5,361 nt of DNA from Candidatus Aminicenantota bacterium (GCA_011048485.1 DSDX01000350.1:1-5361), one strand, 5' to 3'; shown: positions 1 to 5,361, numbered from the stretch's first letter. The notes: generated by a model not told the origin, from the sequence alone. Numbers and translations: made by a program.

Positions 1-543
1 CTTGAAGCCCTTGCGGAAGGGCATCTCCCAGTAGCAATTGAAGGCGCTGCCCGGGTTGACGCACACCGGCAGCGACGAGACCTGGGCGTACTGGCCCCAG
101 CCGCAGGCGAAGAAGTCGCCGATCGGGCATTCGACCGAGGGCTCGGTCTCGCCGTCCCAGTAGATGCGAAGGATGGCGAAGCGCCAGGTGCCGGCGGGGG
201 TGAGCCAGATCTGCTGGATGGCCCCCTCGCCCTTGACGTCGGCCATGACGAAGGTCTCCCCCGCCGGGACCCGGACGTAGGGCGAGACCTTCCAGCCCTG
301 GCCGAGATCGCGCGCCGCGTTCATGGCCGGGCCGTCGGTCGACATGCCGGCCTTGCCCTTCTCGCCGGTGAAGTTCTCCGGGCTGATGGACCGGGTCTTG
401 GCGCTCGACAGGCGCGACAGGTTTCCCAGCCCCAGGCCCAGCCCGTTGAAGCCCTTGTCCTTGTCGCTCTGGGCCGCGGCCGCCGCGAACACGGCCAGCG
501 TCAGCACGGCCAGCCCGGCCTTGACGAGGATCGCTTTGTTCAT
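1..543 (-). CDS. Secreted GH172 / DUF2961 family glycoside hydrolase (C-terminus off window)
   Basis: The ATG at 543-541 opens a frame that stays open for 181 codons to the window edge. Residues 1-24 form a signal peptide (K3 and K8, a hydrophobic stretch, then an Ala run ending AAAAAQ), so the product is exported. The rest matches the N-terminal part of DUF2961, now CAZy family GH172, from recalled family motifs: GLGNLSRLSSAKTRSISPEN (residues 38-57), the GEKGKAGM segment, GWKVSPYVRVPAGE, IQQIWLTP (109-116), LRIYWDGETEPSVECPIGDF (125-144) and NCYWEMPFRK (169-178). Characterised GH172 enzymes act on fructan- or arabinan-type sugars; the substrate here cannot be told. Family members are usually about 350-400 residues or longer, so roughly half is missing and the catalytic acids, which lie further on, cannot be checked. 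A perfect AGGAGG Shine-Dalgarno at 555-550, 6 nt before the ATG, supports the start. The gene lies downstream of the lipoprotein gene but is separated from it by a repeat element. Confidence 0.9.
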   Translation of the reverse strand, partial: MNKAILVKAGLAVLTLAVFAAAAAQSDKDKGFNGLGLGLGNLSRLSSAKTRSISPENFTGEKGKAGMSTDGPAMNAARDLGQGWKVSPYVRVPAGETFVMADVKGEGAIQQIWLTPAGTWRFAILRIYWDGETEPSVECPIGDFFACGWGQYAQVSSLPVCVNPGSAFNCYWEMPFRKGFK

Positions 544-572
544 GCGTGCCCTCCTGTGGGATTTGCGCCCAT

Positions 573-600
573 TTTATAAAAAAGGGGGACACAATACCAA
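573..600 (-). promoter_or_regulatory. Candidate promoter of the GH172 gene, partly inside the repeat end
   Basis: Read leftward, TTGGTA (600-595) and TATAAA (578-573) are separated by 16 bp, giving 4/6 and 5/6 matches to the sigma70 consensus. Transcription would start near 566, about 20 nt before the AGGAGG-bearing leader's ATG. The -35 half lies in the left terminal inverted repeat of the repeat element and the -10 lies just outside it. AT-rich sequence here could match by chance, so this is a moderate call. Confidence 0.4.
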
Positions 601-823
601 TTACCCTATTTTTTGGGCCGCAAACCGATGAGAATGCGGGACGTGATACTCGCTCACCACTCATCAGGCTCCCGGGATTCCCGACGATCGCGCCCGAAGT
701 AAGATCGATCTCCCGATTCCGGGAGACTCACCCGCCGGCTGGGATCAGGATATCTTCGCCTTGAGAGAACCACCCAGGAAAAGGAGAATGGTTAAAAATG
801 GGTGAATAGGTATTGTGGCCCCC
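584..823 (+). repeat. Interspersed repeat copy 1, MITE/REP-like with terminal inverted repeats
   Basis: This unit fills most of the gene-free stretch 544-871. Its left end (584-606) starts GGGGGACACAATACC. The reverse complement of its right end (823-800) starts GGGGGCCACAATACC and continues similarly, giving 24 aligned columns with two mismatches and one gap. From about 638 to 823 it aligns with a second copy at 1506-1685 at roughly 70-75% identity by eye, with mostly C/T and G/A differences and a shared exact 22-nt run (796-817 equals 1658-1679). A hairpin sits at 705-730. There is no credible coding frame inside, so if mobile it would depend on a transposase encoded elsewhere. The ends recall, from memory, sequences found beside REP-associated Y1 (RAYT) transposases; this link is unverified. 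Confidence 0.75.
705..730. other. Conserved hairpin in repeat copy 1
   Basis: TCTCCCG (709-715) pairs perfectly with CGGGAGA (720-726) around an ATTC loop. The outer stem (705-708 with 727-730) is degraded to one pair plus one G-T wobble. The equivalent place in copy 2 keeps the same loop. No T-run follows on either strand, so it is not a convincing intrinsic terminator. Confidence 0.65.
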
Positions 824-871
824 ATTTTGGGGCACTATGACGGCCCTTTGGTCAGCGCGTCGCGAGAGGCG

Positions 872-1402
872 TCAGCTCGCCCGGGCGGGGCCGAGAAGAA
901 GCAGGGCTTCGAGGATCGAGGCGACCCCGGCCTTGGCGTCGCCCTCCATCATCAGGCCCTTGGCGGCCGTAATCCTGTCTTTGAAAAGCTCGGCGACCGG
1001 GGCCGGCGCTCCCTCGGTCTCCGACCCAGGAGCGACAAACTCCTCCCCTCTATCGGGGTCCCAGATCTTCAGGGCGGCCGCGACATGGTCCAGGCCGGCG
1101 GCCGTATCGTCCGAGGCGAATCCGGCCCGGGCCAACTCAATCTGCTCCGCGAAGCCGGCGGGCCTTTCCGTCTCCGGTCCCGTCACGAGCGTGATATCGA
1201 GGAGCGTCGCGGCTCCGCGCCCGATCTCGCCCCCGGAGATCGCCGTCAGCGCCTCGTCGAACATCGCCCCGACCTTGACGGCAACGGGAGGCACAGCTTC
1301 CTCGGGGGCGGCGCTTTCCGGCGCCCGGCTCTCAGGTCCCCCTCTCCCGCAGCTCAGCGCGAACAGCGCCGCCGCCATGGCCATGACCGCCCATGTCCTC
1401 AT
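872..1402 (-). CDS. Small predicted lipoprotein with three helical-hairpin (TPR-like) repeats
   Basis: The product is 176 aa and I recognise no named family. R2 is followed by a hydrophobic stretch ending ALFALSC with Cys18. This resembles a lipobox, though Ala rather than Leu at -3 is not ideal, so the mature protein is probably lipid-anchored in the cell envelope. Residues 19-44 are a Pro/Ala/Glu/Gly-rich linker. The remainder holds three similar units near residues 47-77, 83-116 and 139-172. Each starts with an aromatic-rich helix (F48, F84, F140) and ends in a second helix with a hydrophobic run and a Pro (LVTGPE, LKIWDP, LLLLGP). The spacing resembles TPR or related alpha-solenoid hairpins, suggesting a protein-interaction role. 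GGGAGG at 1413-1408, 5 nt before the ATG, supports the start, and the stop is TGA at 874-872. The gene sits between two same-orientation repeat copies and has its own promoter at 1446-1474. Confidence 0.8.
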   Translation of the reverse strand: MRTWAVMAMAAALFALSCGRGGPESRAPESAAPEEAVPPVAVKVGAMFDEALTAISGGEIGRGAATLLDITLVTGPETERPAGFAEQIELARAGFASDDTAAGLDHVAAALKIWDPDRGEEFVAPGSETEGAPAPVAELFKDRITAAKGLMMEGDAKAGVASILEALLLLGPARAS

Positions 1403-1445
1403 GATGTCCTCCCTTCAGAATCGTGCGCCGGGAACCGGCTCGTTG

Positions 1446-1474
1446 AGAATATCCTGGCTGCGCTCGGACGTCAA
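1446..1474 (-). promoter_or_regulatory. Sigma70-type promoter of the lipoprotein gene
   Basis: Read leftward, TTGACG (1474-1469) is followed after 17 bp by TATTCT (1451-1446). These are 5/6 and 4/6 matches to consensus with optimal spacing. Transcription would start near 1439, leaving a leader of about 36 nt that contains the GGGAGG ribosome site. It lies between repeat copy 2 and the gene, so the lipoprotein need not depend on read-through from the prenyltransferase operon. Confidence 0.6.
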
Positions 1475-1505
1475 GGCAACATAGGGGAAGAGGCAAAAAG
1501 GAAAA

Positions 1506-1685
1506 GGGGGCGTGACACCCGTTCACCATTCACTAAGCTCCTGGGGTTCCCTATGATCACGCCCAGAAAAGATGAGTCTCCCGATTCCAGAAGACTCACT
1601 CATCTGTTACGCTCAGGATTACTCCGCCTCGAGAGAACCGCCCAGGAAAGGGGCAAGAAATGGGTGAATAGGTATTGTGTCCCCC
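1506..1685 (+). repeat. Interspersed repeat copy 2, lacking the left end
   Basis: This aligns with about 638-823 of copy 1 in the same orientation. Shared landmarks are a CGTGA start near 1511, the hairpin at 1573-1598, a GAGAGAACC-x-CCCAGGAAA block around 1631-1649, and the right end 1662-1685, the reverse complement of which starts GGGGGACACAATACC. The left terminal inverted repeat and about 50 bp next to it in copy 1 are missing: GGGGG at 1506-1510 joins directly to the CGTGA block, as if the part between two G-runs had been deleted. The right end touches the stop codon of the downstream UbiA gene. Confidence 0.75.
1573..1598. other. Conserved hairpin in repeat copy 2
   Basis: TGAGTCT (1573-1579) pairs perfectly with AGACTCA (1592-1598). 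The inner four positions around the ATTC loop (1584-1587) keep two pairs and have two C-A mismatches. Copy 1 has the reverse pattern, an intact inner stem and a decayed outer stem, so the two copies together restore one 11-bp perfect stem. Located about 90 bp past the UbiA stop, it could influence the 3' end of that transcript, but no T-run is present. Confidence 0.65.
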
Positions 1686-1686
1686 A

Positions 1687-2637
1687 TTATGCCCCCCAAT
1701 TGAGCAGCACGGCGATGAAGAGCAGGGGGTAGCGCGTCTTTAGGAACCACGCAGGCATGAGCGCTGCCAGCCGCTTACACTCCGCCGCGGGATCTTCATC
1801 TCTCGCCAAGCCTCGCAGAATCCGGACGGCCGCGGCCACTTGGACGCCGTAATAGGCCGCGAGCGCCCCGGCGACGATCAGGGAGACGGCTCCCGGCGAT
1901 CCCGGCCCCCCTCGTATGCTTCCCCTCATGACCGCGACCGCGGCGACCGCACCGGCCGCGCCGATGCCGCCGGCTCCCGCCAGCCACGCGCCGAGGACGA
2001 GCGTCCGGCGGATCCCCAGGGCATGGGCCAGCGTCCTCACGCCCGCCGCCTCGTCCTCCGGGAGATCCTCGCAGGTGTTGACGATCGTCAGGCCTTCCAT
2101 GAGCATCGCATAGCCAAGGGCGAACGCGACGATGGCGCCGTCGAAGCTCTCCCGAAAGAGATACCACCCTCCGATCGGCGGGAGTGCGTAGAGCCCGAAC
2201 ATGACCGGGAGAGGGCTGAGCCAACCGCGCTTTTTAATCCTCAGCGGCGGCGCCGAATAAGCGTAGGCGATCCCCAAGGCCAAGGCGCCGGTCATGAAGA
2301 CCACGTCCCGCTCGAGGGCCGCCAGCAGAGCGGCCAACGCGAAGGCCAACACGGCCTCTGCGGCCAGGATCGCCTTGATTCCCGTCTCCCCCAGCGAACG
2401 GACGGCCTCGCTCATCCTCTTCTTGTGCAGGGCGTCGACGTCCGCGTCGGCGAGGCAGTTGAGGTTGCAGGCGAAGGTCAGGACCACGAAGAACAGAAGG
2501 ACGTAGACGAGCACGCTCATGTCCCAGAGCTCGGCCAGGGTACGCGCCGCCAGGACACAGCCAATCAGGGCCGTGGGGAGCGAGGCGACCTGGATCCCGG
2601 CCCGGCTGATGACGAGGAAATCCCTGAGCGCCTTCAC
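1687..2637 (-). CDS. UbiA-superfamily prenyltransferase, downstream member of a tandem pair
   Basis: This is a 316-aa polytopic membrane protein with about eight to nine hydrophobic segments, the usual UbiA length. UbiA enzymes move an isoprenoid chain from a diphosphate donor onto an aromatic or lipid acceptor at the membrane, using two Asp-rich Mg-binding motifs. Motif 1 is N60-C-L-A-D64-A-D-V-D68, with Cys61 where the usual NDxxDxxxD has Asp. Motif 2 is T188-C-E-D191-L-P-E-D195, followed by AAGVRTL; the usual first Asp is Thr188. The conserved loop YSAPPLR is at 127-133. The GTG at 2637-2635 is chosen as start because it overlaps the upstream gene's TGA (GTGA), typical of translational coupling. 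An in-frame ATG at 3057 would add 140 Arg/Gly-rich residues lying entirely over the upstream gene and is not credible. The stop TAA (1689-1687) abuts repeat copy 2. The substrate is unknown; the four retained Asp residues suggest an active enzyme, but a divergent or non-catalytic role is possible. Confidence 0.88.
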   Translation of the reverse strand: MKALRDFLVISRAGIQVASLPTALIGCVLAARTLAELWDMSVLVYVLLFFVVLTFACNLNCLADADVDALHKKRMSEAVRSLGETGIKAILAAEAVLAFALAALLAALERDVVFMTGALALGIAYAYSAPPLRIKKRGWLSPLPVMFGLYALPPIGGWYLFRESFDGAIVAFALGYAMLMEGLTIVNTCEDLPEDEAAGVRTLAHALGIRRTLVLGAWLAGAGGIGAAGAVAAVAVMRGSIRGGPGSPGAVSLIVAGALAAYYGVQVAAAVRILRGLARDEDPAAECKRLAALMPAWFLKTRYPLLFIAVLLNWGA

Positions 2638-4139
2638 AGCGCCCCGCCGATGAGGCCCGCCGCCCGCGCCGCCGCGTAGGCGAAGGCCGCTCCGTACGCG
2701 CCGAACGGGATGACCAGCTTCCGCGTTCTTTCGAAGCCGACGGCCGCTGCCAGCGCGATGAGCGAGAGAACGAGCACGTCGGCCGTCCCGGAGAAAAGAG
2801 CCAGCGGCGTCAGCAGCGAGAGGAACAGGCCGGCGGCCGCGAGCCGCCCTCCCATCTCCCGGCCGAACACCGTGAAGACCGTGCGCACCCCGGCCTCGAG
2901 GTCTCCTTCGTAGTCCTTGGCGTCCTTGGTAACCGTCGCCAGCGACAGGGCCACGAAGATGACCAGGGAGACGGTCATAGGAACCCGCCCGAGGGGCCAT
3001 TCCCCGATCGTCGTCCAGGCGAAATAGCCAAGATAGAACATCAGGAAGGAGCCCCATCCGATGAACGCATTGCTCCCGAGCCGGGCGCGCAAGCGCAGCG
3101 GCGGAGCCGAGTAGGCATGGGCGCTGACAAGGGCTAAGCCCACGATCATGAAGGCCTTAGCCCCTAGAACGCCGCTGACGAACAGAGCGAACAGCGCCAC
3201 CGCGCGCCCGAGGCGGATGTATTCCCCCGGCGACACCCAACCTAGGACGAGCGCCCGGCCGGGAGCGCTCCTCCGGTCGATCTCGATATCATGGGCGTTG
3301 TTCCAGAGGACCGTCGCCAACCAGACCAGGAGAGCCGTGATGATCGCGGTCGCCCCGAACAGCCATCCTGGAAGGGGCCGCGCGCGGATCCCGGCGTTGA
3401 AAAAGACACCCGTCCCGGCCATCAGGGCGAAATGGGCCGCGCGGAACGAAACCCCGTCCCGCAGGGCGGCCCTGAGCAGCTTCCGCCTGCGGACGAGGAA
3501 GGCGGCGGCCAGGAGCGCGCTAAAGAGGGCCAGGTAAAAGCCGAAGTAGACGATATGGCGCGCCGCGTGCACGCCCGGCGCGCTCATCCGCGGCAACGGT
3601 AGGAAGAGCCGGGGCGTCCCGCCGATGGCAAAGATGCCGTAGAGCGTTAGCGCGGCCCCCGCCGAACGCCAGAACGACCTCGTCTTCAGCTGGGCGTAGA
3701 CGAACGCCAGGACGATCAGCAAGACCGCCTCGACGAATATCCCCTTGCCCGTGCCCGGTGCGCCCCAAAAGAAGGTCGCGGCCCGCCTCAGGAAATCCCG
3801 GGGCATGGCGTATTCATATCCTCCGGCCCTACGGAACAAGAACCTGTCGAGGAGGGGCGGCAGGACCACGAGGATGTAGCCGGCGGCCACGATGCGGGCC
3901 GACCTGACGATGTCCGTCCGCGTCCACAGGCTGAGAGCCAGGATGCCGGCCGCGAGCGTCACCAGGAAGAAGAAGGCGTGGTGATAGTAAGCGTGAAGCC
4001 CGAAAGGTCTGCCGAAAAGGACCTGCTCGACGCCTTCCCGGACCGAGATGATCGTCAGGAACCAAGCTTCGAGAGCCCAGGTCGGGATCCCAAGGCCCTC
4101 GATCCGGAAGGCGATCCCGCGGAGCGCGCCGACGGTCAT
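2634..4139 (-). CDS. UbiA-superfamily prenyltransferase with an extra N-terminal membrane domain
   Basis: The product is 501 aa, against about 290-320 for typical UbiA proteins. The UbiA core occupies about residues 230-501. Motif 1 is N280-N-A-H-D284-I-E-I-D288, then RRSAPGR, with Asn281 replacing the usual Asp. The loop YSAPPLRLR is at 343-351. Motif 2 is D406-A-K-D409-Y-E-G-D413, then LEAGVRT, fully canonical. The core is therefore a plausible Mg-dependent membrane prenyltransferase. Residues 1-220 form a separate hydrophobic region with roughly five to six membrane segments (about 50-72, 83-98, 133-151, 158-175 and 193-216 are clearest), His/Tyr-rich at 49-55, that I do not recognise. The ATG at 4139-4137 is the only reasonable start; AGGGG lies about 9 nt upstream and GGGAG directly adjoins it. 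Its TGA overlaps the GTG of the second UbiA gene by 4 bp, so the two form an operon. The substrate cannot be assigned from sequence; quinone, ether-lipid or polyprenyl-phosphate-sugar pathways are all possible. Confidence 0.88.
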   Translation of the reverse strand: MTVGALRGIAFRIEGLGIPTWALEAWFLTIISVREGVEQVLFGRPFGLHAYYHHAFFFLVTLAAGILALSLWTRTDIVRSARIVAAGYILVVLPPLLDRFLFRRAGGYEYAMPRDFLRRAATFFWGAPGTGKGIFVEAVLLIVLAFVYAQLKTRSFWRSAGAALTLYGIFAIGGTPRLFLPLPRMSAPGVHAARHIVYFGFYLALFSALLAAAFLVRRRKLLRAALRDGVSFRAAHFALMAGTGVFFNAGIRARPLPGWLFGATAIITALLVWLATVLWNNAHDIEIDRRSAPGRALVLGWVSPGEYIRLGRAVALFALFVSGVLGAKAFMIVGLALVSAHAYSAPPLRLRARLGSNAFIGWGSFLMFYLGYFAWTTIGEWPLGRVPMTVSLVIFVALSLATVTKDAKDYEGDLEAGVRTVFTVFGREMGGRLAAAGLFLSLLTPLALFSGTADVLVLSLIALAAAVGFERTRKLVIPFGAYGAAFAYAAARAAGLIGGAL

Positions 4140-4166
4140 CTCCCTTGTCCCCTCGAAAGCCGGACT

Positions 4167-4195
4167 AACGTAGCATGCCCCTTCCGGGGTGTCAA
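4167..4195 (-). promoter_or_regulatory. Candidate promoter of the UbiA operon
   Basis: Read leftward, a perfect TTGACA (4195-4190) is followed after exactly 17 bp by TACGTT (4172-4167). The latter keeps the key T, A and final T of the -10 element. Transcription would begin near 4160, about 20 nt before the ATG at 4139. The spacer contains CCCCGGAAGGGG, a short inverted repeat. The -10 is weak, so confidence is moderate. Confidence 0.5.
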
Positions 4196-4211
4196 CGGCG
4201 AGAACGGCGAG
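4194..4211. repeat. Two tandem 9-bp units in the divergent promoter region
   Basis: AACGGCGAG occurs twice head to tail (4194-4202 and 4203-4211), abutting the -35 box of the leftward promoter. It could be a regulator site or a simple duplication; two units are too few to decide. Confidence 0.5.
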
Positions 4212-4241
4212 ATCCCGACACGTTCTTGACGATTTTCCCTC

Positions 4242-4271
4242 TTGACGGCCCAGTTCCCGTGGCGGTAGAAT
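4242..4271 (+). promoter_or_regulatory. Sigma70-type promoter of the propeller-protein gene
   Basis: TTGACG (4242-4247), an 18-bp spacer and TAGAAT (4266-4271) match consensus at 5/6 and 5/6. Transcription would start near 4278, giving a short leader that holds the GGGGG ribosome site. A second TTGACG, also preceded by CT, lies 16 bp upstream at 4226-4231, so the -35 hexamer is directly repeated. Confidence 0.65.
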
Positions 4272-4295
4272 GAGATCAGGTTAGGGGGCACAAGG

Positions 4296-5361
4296 ATGGA
4301 CAAGAAATCCGTCGTGTGTCTAGCGTTTCTCTGCGTCTTCCTCACTTCGGCACTTCAAGCCCAATTCGCCAGGACCTACGGCGGATGGGGCGCCGATTAC
4401 GGTGCCCGAATCGTTCCAACCCCCGACAACGGATTCATCGTCTGCGCTCGCTCTACCTCCTTCAACGGTGAAGGACTTTGGATCCTCAAGCTGGCCGTCG
4501 ATGGGACCATCCAGCGGGAGAAATCGTACACCTCCTGGGGGAACCTGACGGGTGTTTGCGCGGCCCGCCCGACTGCGGACGGCGGCTGTATTATGGTGGG
4601 CACGGGCTATCAGAACTCCCTATGGGTCATCAAGACGGACCCGTCCGGCGATCCCGCGTGGCAGGCGTTCGTCACCGCTCCCGGCGAGGTCCATAACTGT
4701 GATATCTGTCTGGGACCCGAATCGGGGTTCTATGTCACAGGAAGCGTCGGAACGGACCCGGTAACGGATATCTGGGTCTCCCGGCTGTCCTCCGAGGGCG
4801 ATGTCATCTGGCAGAAAACATACGACCCGGGGGCCGCCGAGAGCTCGGGCCGCGTCGCGTCAGCCGATGGCGGTTTGGTCGTCATCTGCACGCAAACGAA
4901 TGCGCCCGACTCGATCGACAAGGCCCTCGCCTTAAGGATCGACGCCTTGGGGGCTGTTTCATGGCGGAAATCGTTCACTTCGACCAATGTCGCCGTTGCC
5001 GATATCAGATCGATCCGGGCCGTGGAAGGCGGCGGTTTCCTCGTGGCCGGCACGACATTCGTCATGAAGCTGGGATCCAGCGGTGCGGTCGAGTGGGCCA
5101 GAACATATGGGACAACTGTTGGGCTCTCCGACATCTGGCCGACTTCGGATGGCGGTTCGATCGCCGTCGGGGACCTAGGGATCAACATGTTGGCCATGAA
5201 GCTCGGGACGGCCGGCGACATCGAGTGGCAAAAAGTCTTTGGGGGGCCATTCCTGGAGACAGGCCGGGGCGTTGTCGAGGCCGTGGCGGGCGATTACGCC
5301 GTCTGCGGCGATACGTCTTCTTTTGGGGTGGGTGGCATCGACCTATGCGTGGTCCGTATCC
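4296..5361 (+). CDS. Secreted beta-propeller-like repeat protein (C-terminus off window)
   Basis: The ATG at 4296 opens a frame of 355 codons running off the window. It begins with a signal peptide (DKK, a hydrophobic run, then SALQA before QF, cleavage near residue 23), so the protein is exported. The mature part consists of repeats of about 45-50 residues, each with an opening like W-x-K-T-Y-G-G, a central DGGFIV-type strand and a closing LKLDxxGxIxW-type strand. Seven units are visible, starting near residues 24, 74, 122, 172, 223, 267 and 311; examples are FARTYGG, WQKTYDPG, WRKSF, WARTYG and WQKVFGG, with DNGFIV, DGGCIM, ESGFYV, DGGLVV, GGGFLV, DGGSIA and AGDYAV. This pattern is common in large surface proteins of Acidobacteriota-like and deltaproteobacterial genomes and most likely folds as a beta-propeller. 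Its role is unknown; ligand binding or adhesion is possible. GGGGG at 4284-4288, 7 nt before the ATG, supports the start. It is divergent from the UbiA operon. Confidence 0.85.
   Translation, partial: MDKKSVVCLAFLCVFLTSALQAQFARTYGGWGADYGARIVPTPDNGFIVCARSTSFNGEGLWILKLAVDGTIQREKSYTSWGNLTGVCAARPTADGGCIMVGTGYQNSLWVIKTDPSGDPAWQAFVTAPGEVHNCDICLGPESGFYVTGSVGTDPVTDIWVSRLSSEGDVIWQKTYDPGAAESSGRVASADGGLVVICTQTNAPDSIDKALALRIDALGAVSWRKSFTSTNVAVADIRSIRAVEGGGFLVAGTTFVMKLGSSGAVEWARTYGTTVGLSDIWPTSDGGSIAVGDLGINMLAMKLGTAGDIEWQKVFGGPFLETGRGVVEAVAGDYAVCGDTSSFGVGGIDLCVVRI

Noticed and set aside
568..828. CCCATTTT on both sides of repeat copy 1 as a target-site duplication
   Set aside because: The right-hand copy (821-828) overlaps the C-run of the terminal repeat while the left-hand copy (568-575) lies outside it, so the geometry does not fit; probably chance.
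820..832. CCCCA-TTT-TGGGG hairpin downstream of the lipoprotein stop as a terminator
   Set aside because: It is only a 5-bp stem with no T-run on the leftward strand; it is mainly the repeat end followed by flanking GGGG.
815..1732. Long plus-strand open frame antisense to the lipoprotein gene
   Set aside because: It has Arg/Gly/Pro-rich composition, runs through both the gene and repeat copy 2, and has no ribosome site or recognisable domain; a GC-rich shadow.
1840..2679. Long plus-strand open frame antisense to the second UbiA gene
   Set aside because: It is low-complexity and highly charged, typical of the antisense of a hydrophobic GC-rich gene; the UbiA reading explains this DNA.
2638..3057. 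N-terminal extension of the second UbiA gene from an in-frame ATG at 3057
   Set aside because: The extra 140 residues are Arg/Gly-rich, overlap the first UbiA gene in another frame and do not resemble UbiA; the GTG at 2637 gives a normal UbiA start.
3741..3764. P-loop-like GAPGTGKG in the upstream UbiA protein (residues 126-133)
   Set aside because: It lacks the Ser/Thr after Lys, lies between membrane segments, and there is no Walker B or nucleotide-binding fold around it; chance match.
4136..4345. Small minus-strand frame across the divergent promoter region
   Set aside because: It overlaps both promoters and the start of the propeller gene, and shows no ribosome site or family features.

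Overview
The window reads as a GC-rich bacterial chromosome segment from an environmental lineage. A secreted protein built from repeated 'W-x-(K/R)-T-Y-G' / 'DGG' units, a GH172 (DUF2961) enzyme and lipid-type prenyltransferases together recall Acidobacteriota or Candidatus Aminicenantes. That placement is inference from gene style, not from a marker gene.

Layout, left to right. (1) Positions 543 to 1, minus strand: the first 181 codons of a secreted GH172/DUF2961 protein, cut by the window edge. (2) Positions 544-871: no gene. Most of this stretch is a repeat unit of about 240 bp with imperfect terminal inverted repeats and an internal hairpin. (3) Positions 1402-872, minus: a small predicted lipoprotein (176 aa) carrying three degenerate helical-hairpin repeats, with its own sigma70-type promoter. 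(4) Positions about 1506-1685: a second, diverged copy of the repeat in the same orientation. It lacks the left end, and its right end touches the stop codon of the next gene. (5) Positions 4139-1687, minus: two UbiA-superfamily membrane prenyltransferases joined by a 4-bp GTGA stop/start overlap. The upstream one (501 aa) carries an extra membrane domain of about 220 residues at its N-terminus. The downstream one (316 aa, GTG start) has altered Asp-rich motifs. (6) Positions 4140-4295: a divergent promoter region. (7) Position 4296 to the window end, plus: a secreted beta-propeller-like repeat protein, cut by the edge after seven visible repeat units.

The two prenyltransferases are almost certainly co-transcribed and translationally coupled, so they probably act on one lipid or quinone-type product; the substrate cannot be read from sequence. 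The lipoprotein and the GH172 gene lie downstream on the same strand but are separated from the pair, and from each other, by the repeat copies. Each has a plausible promoter of its own, so they look like separate units. The points most worth attention are the repeat family (a MITE/REP-like element with a conserved hairpin) and the unusual tandem UbiA pair with its extra N-terminal membrane domain.
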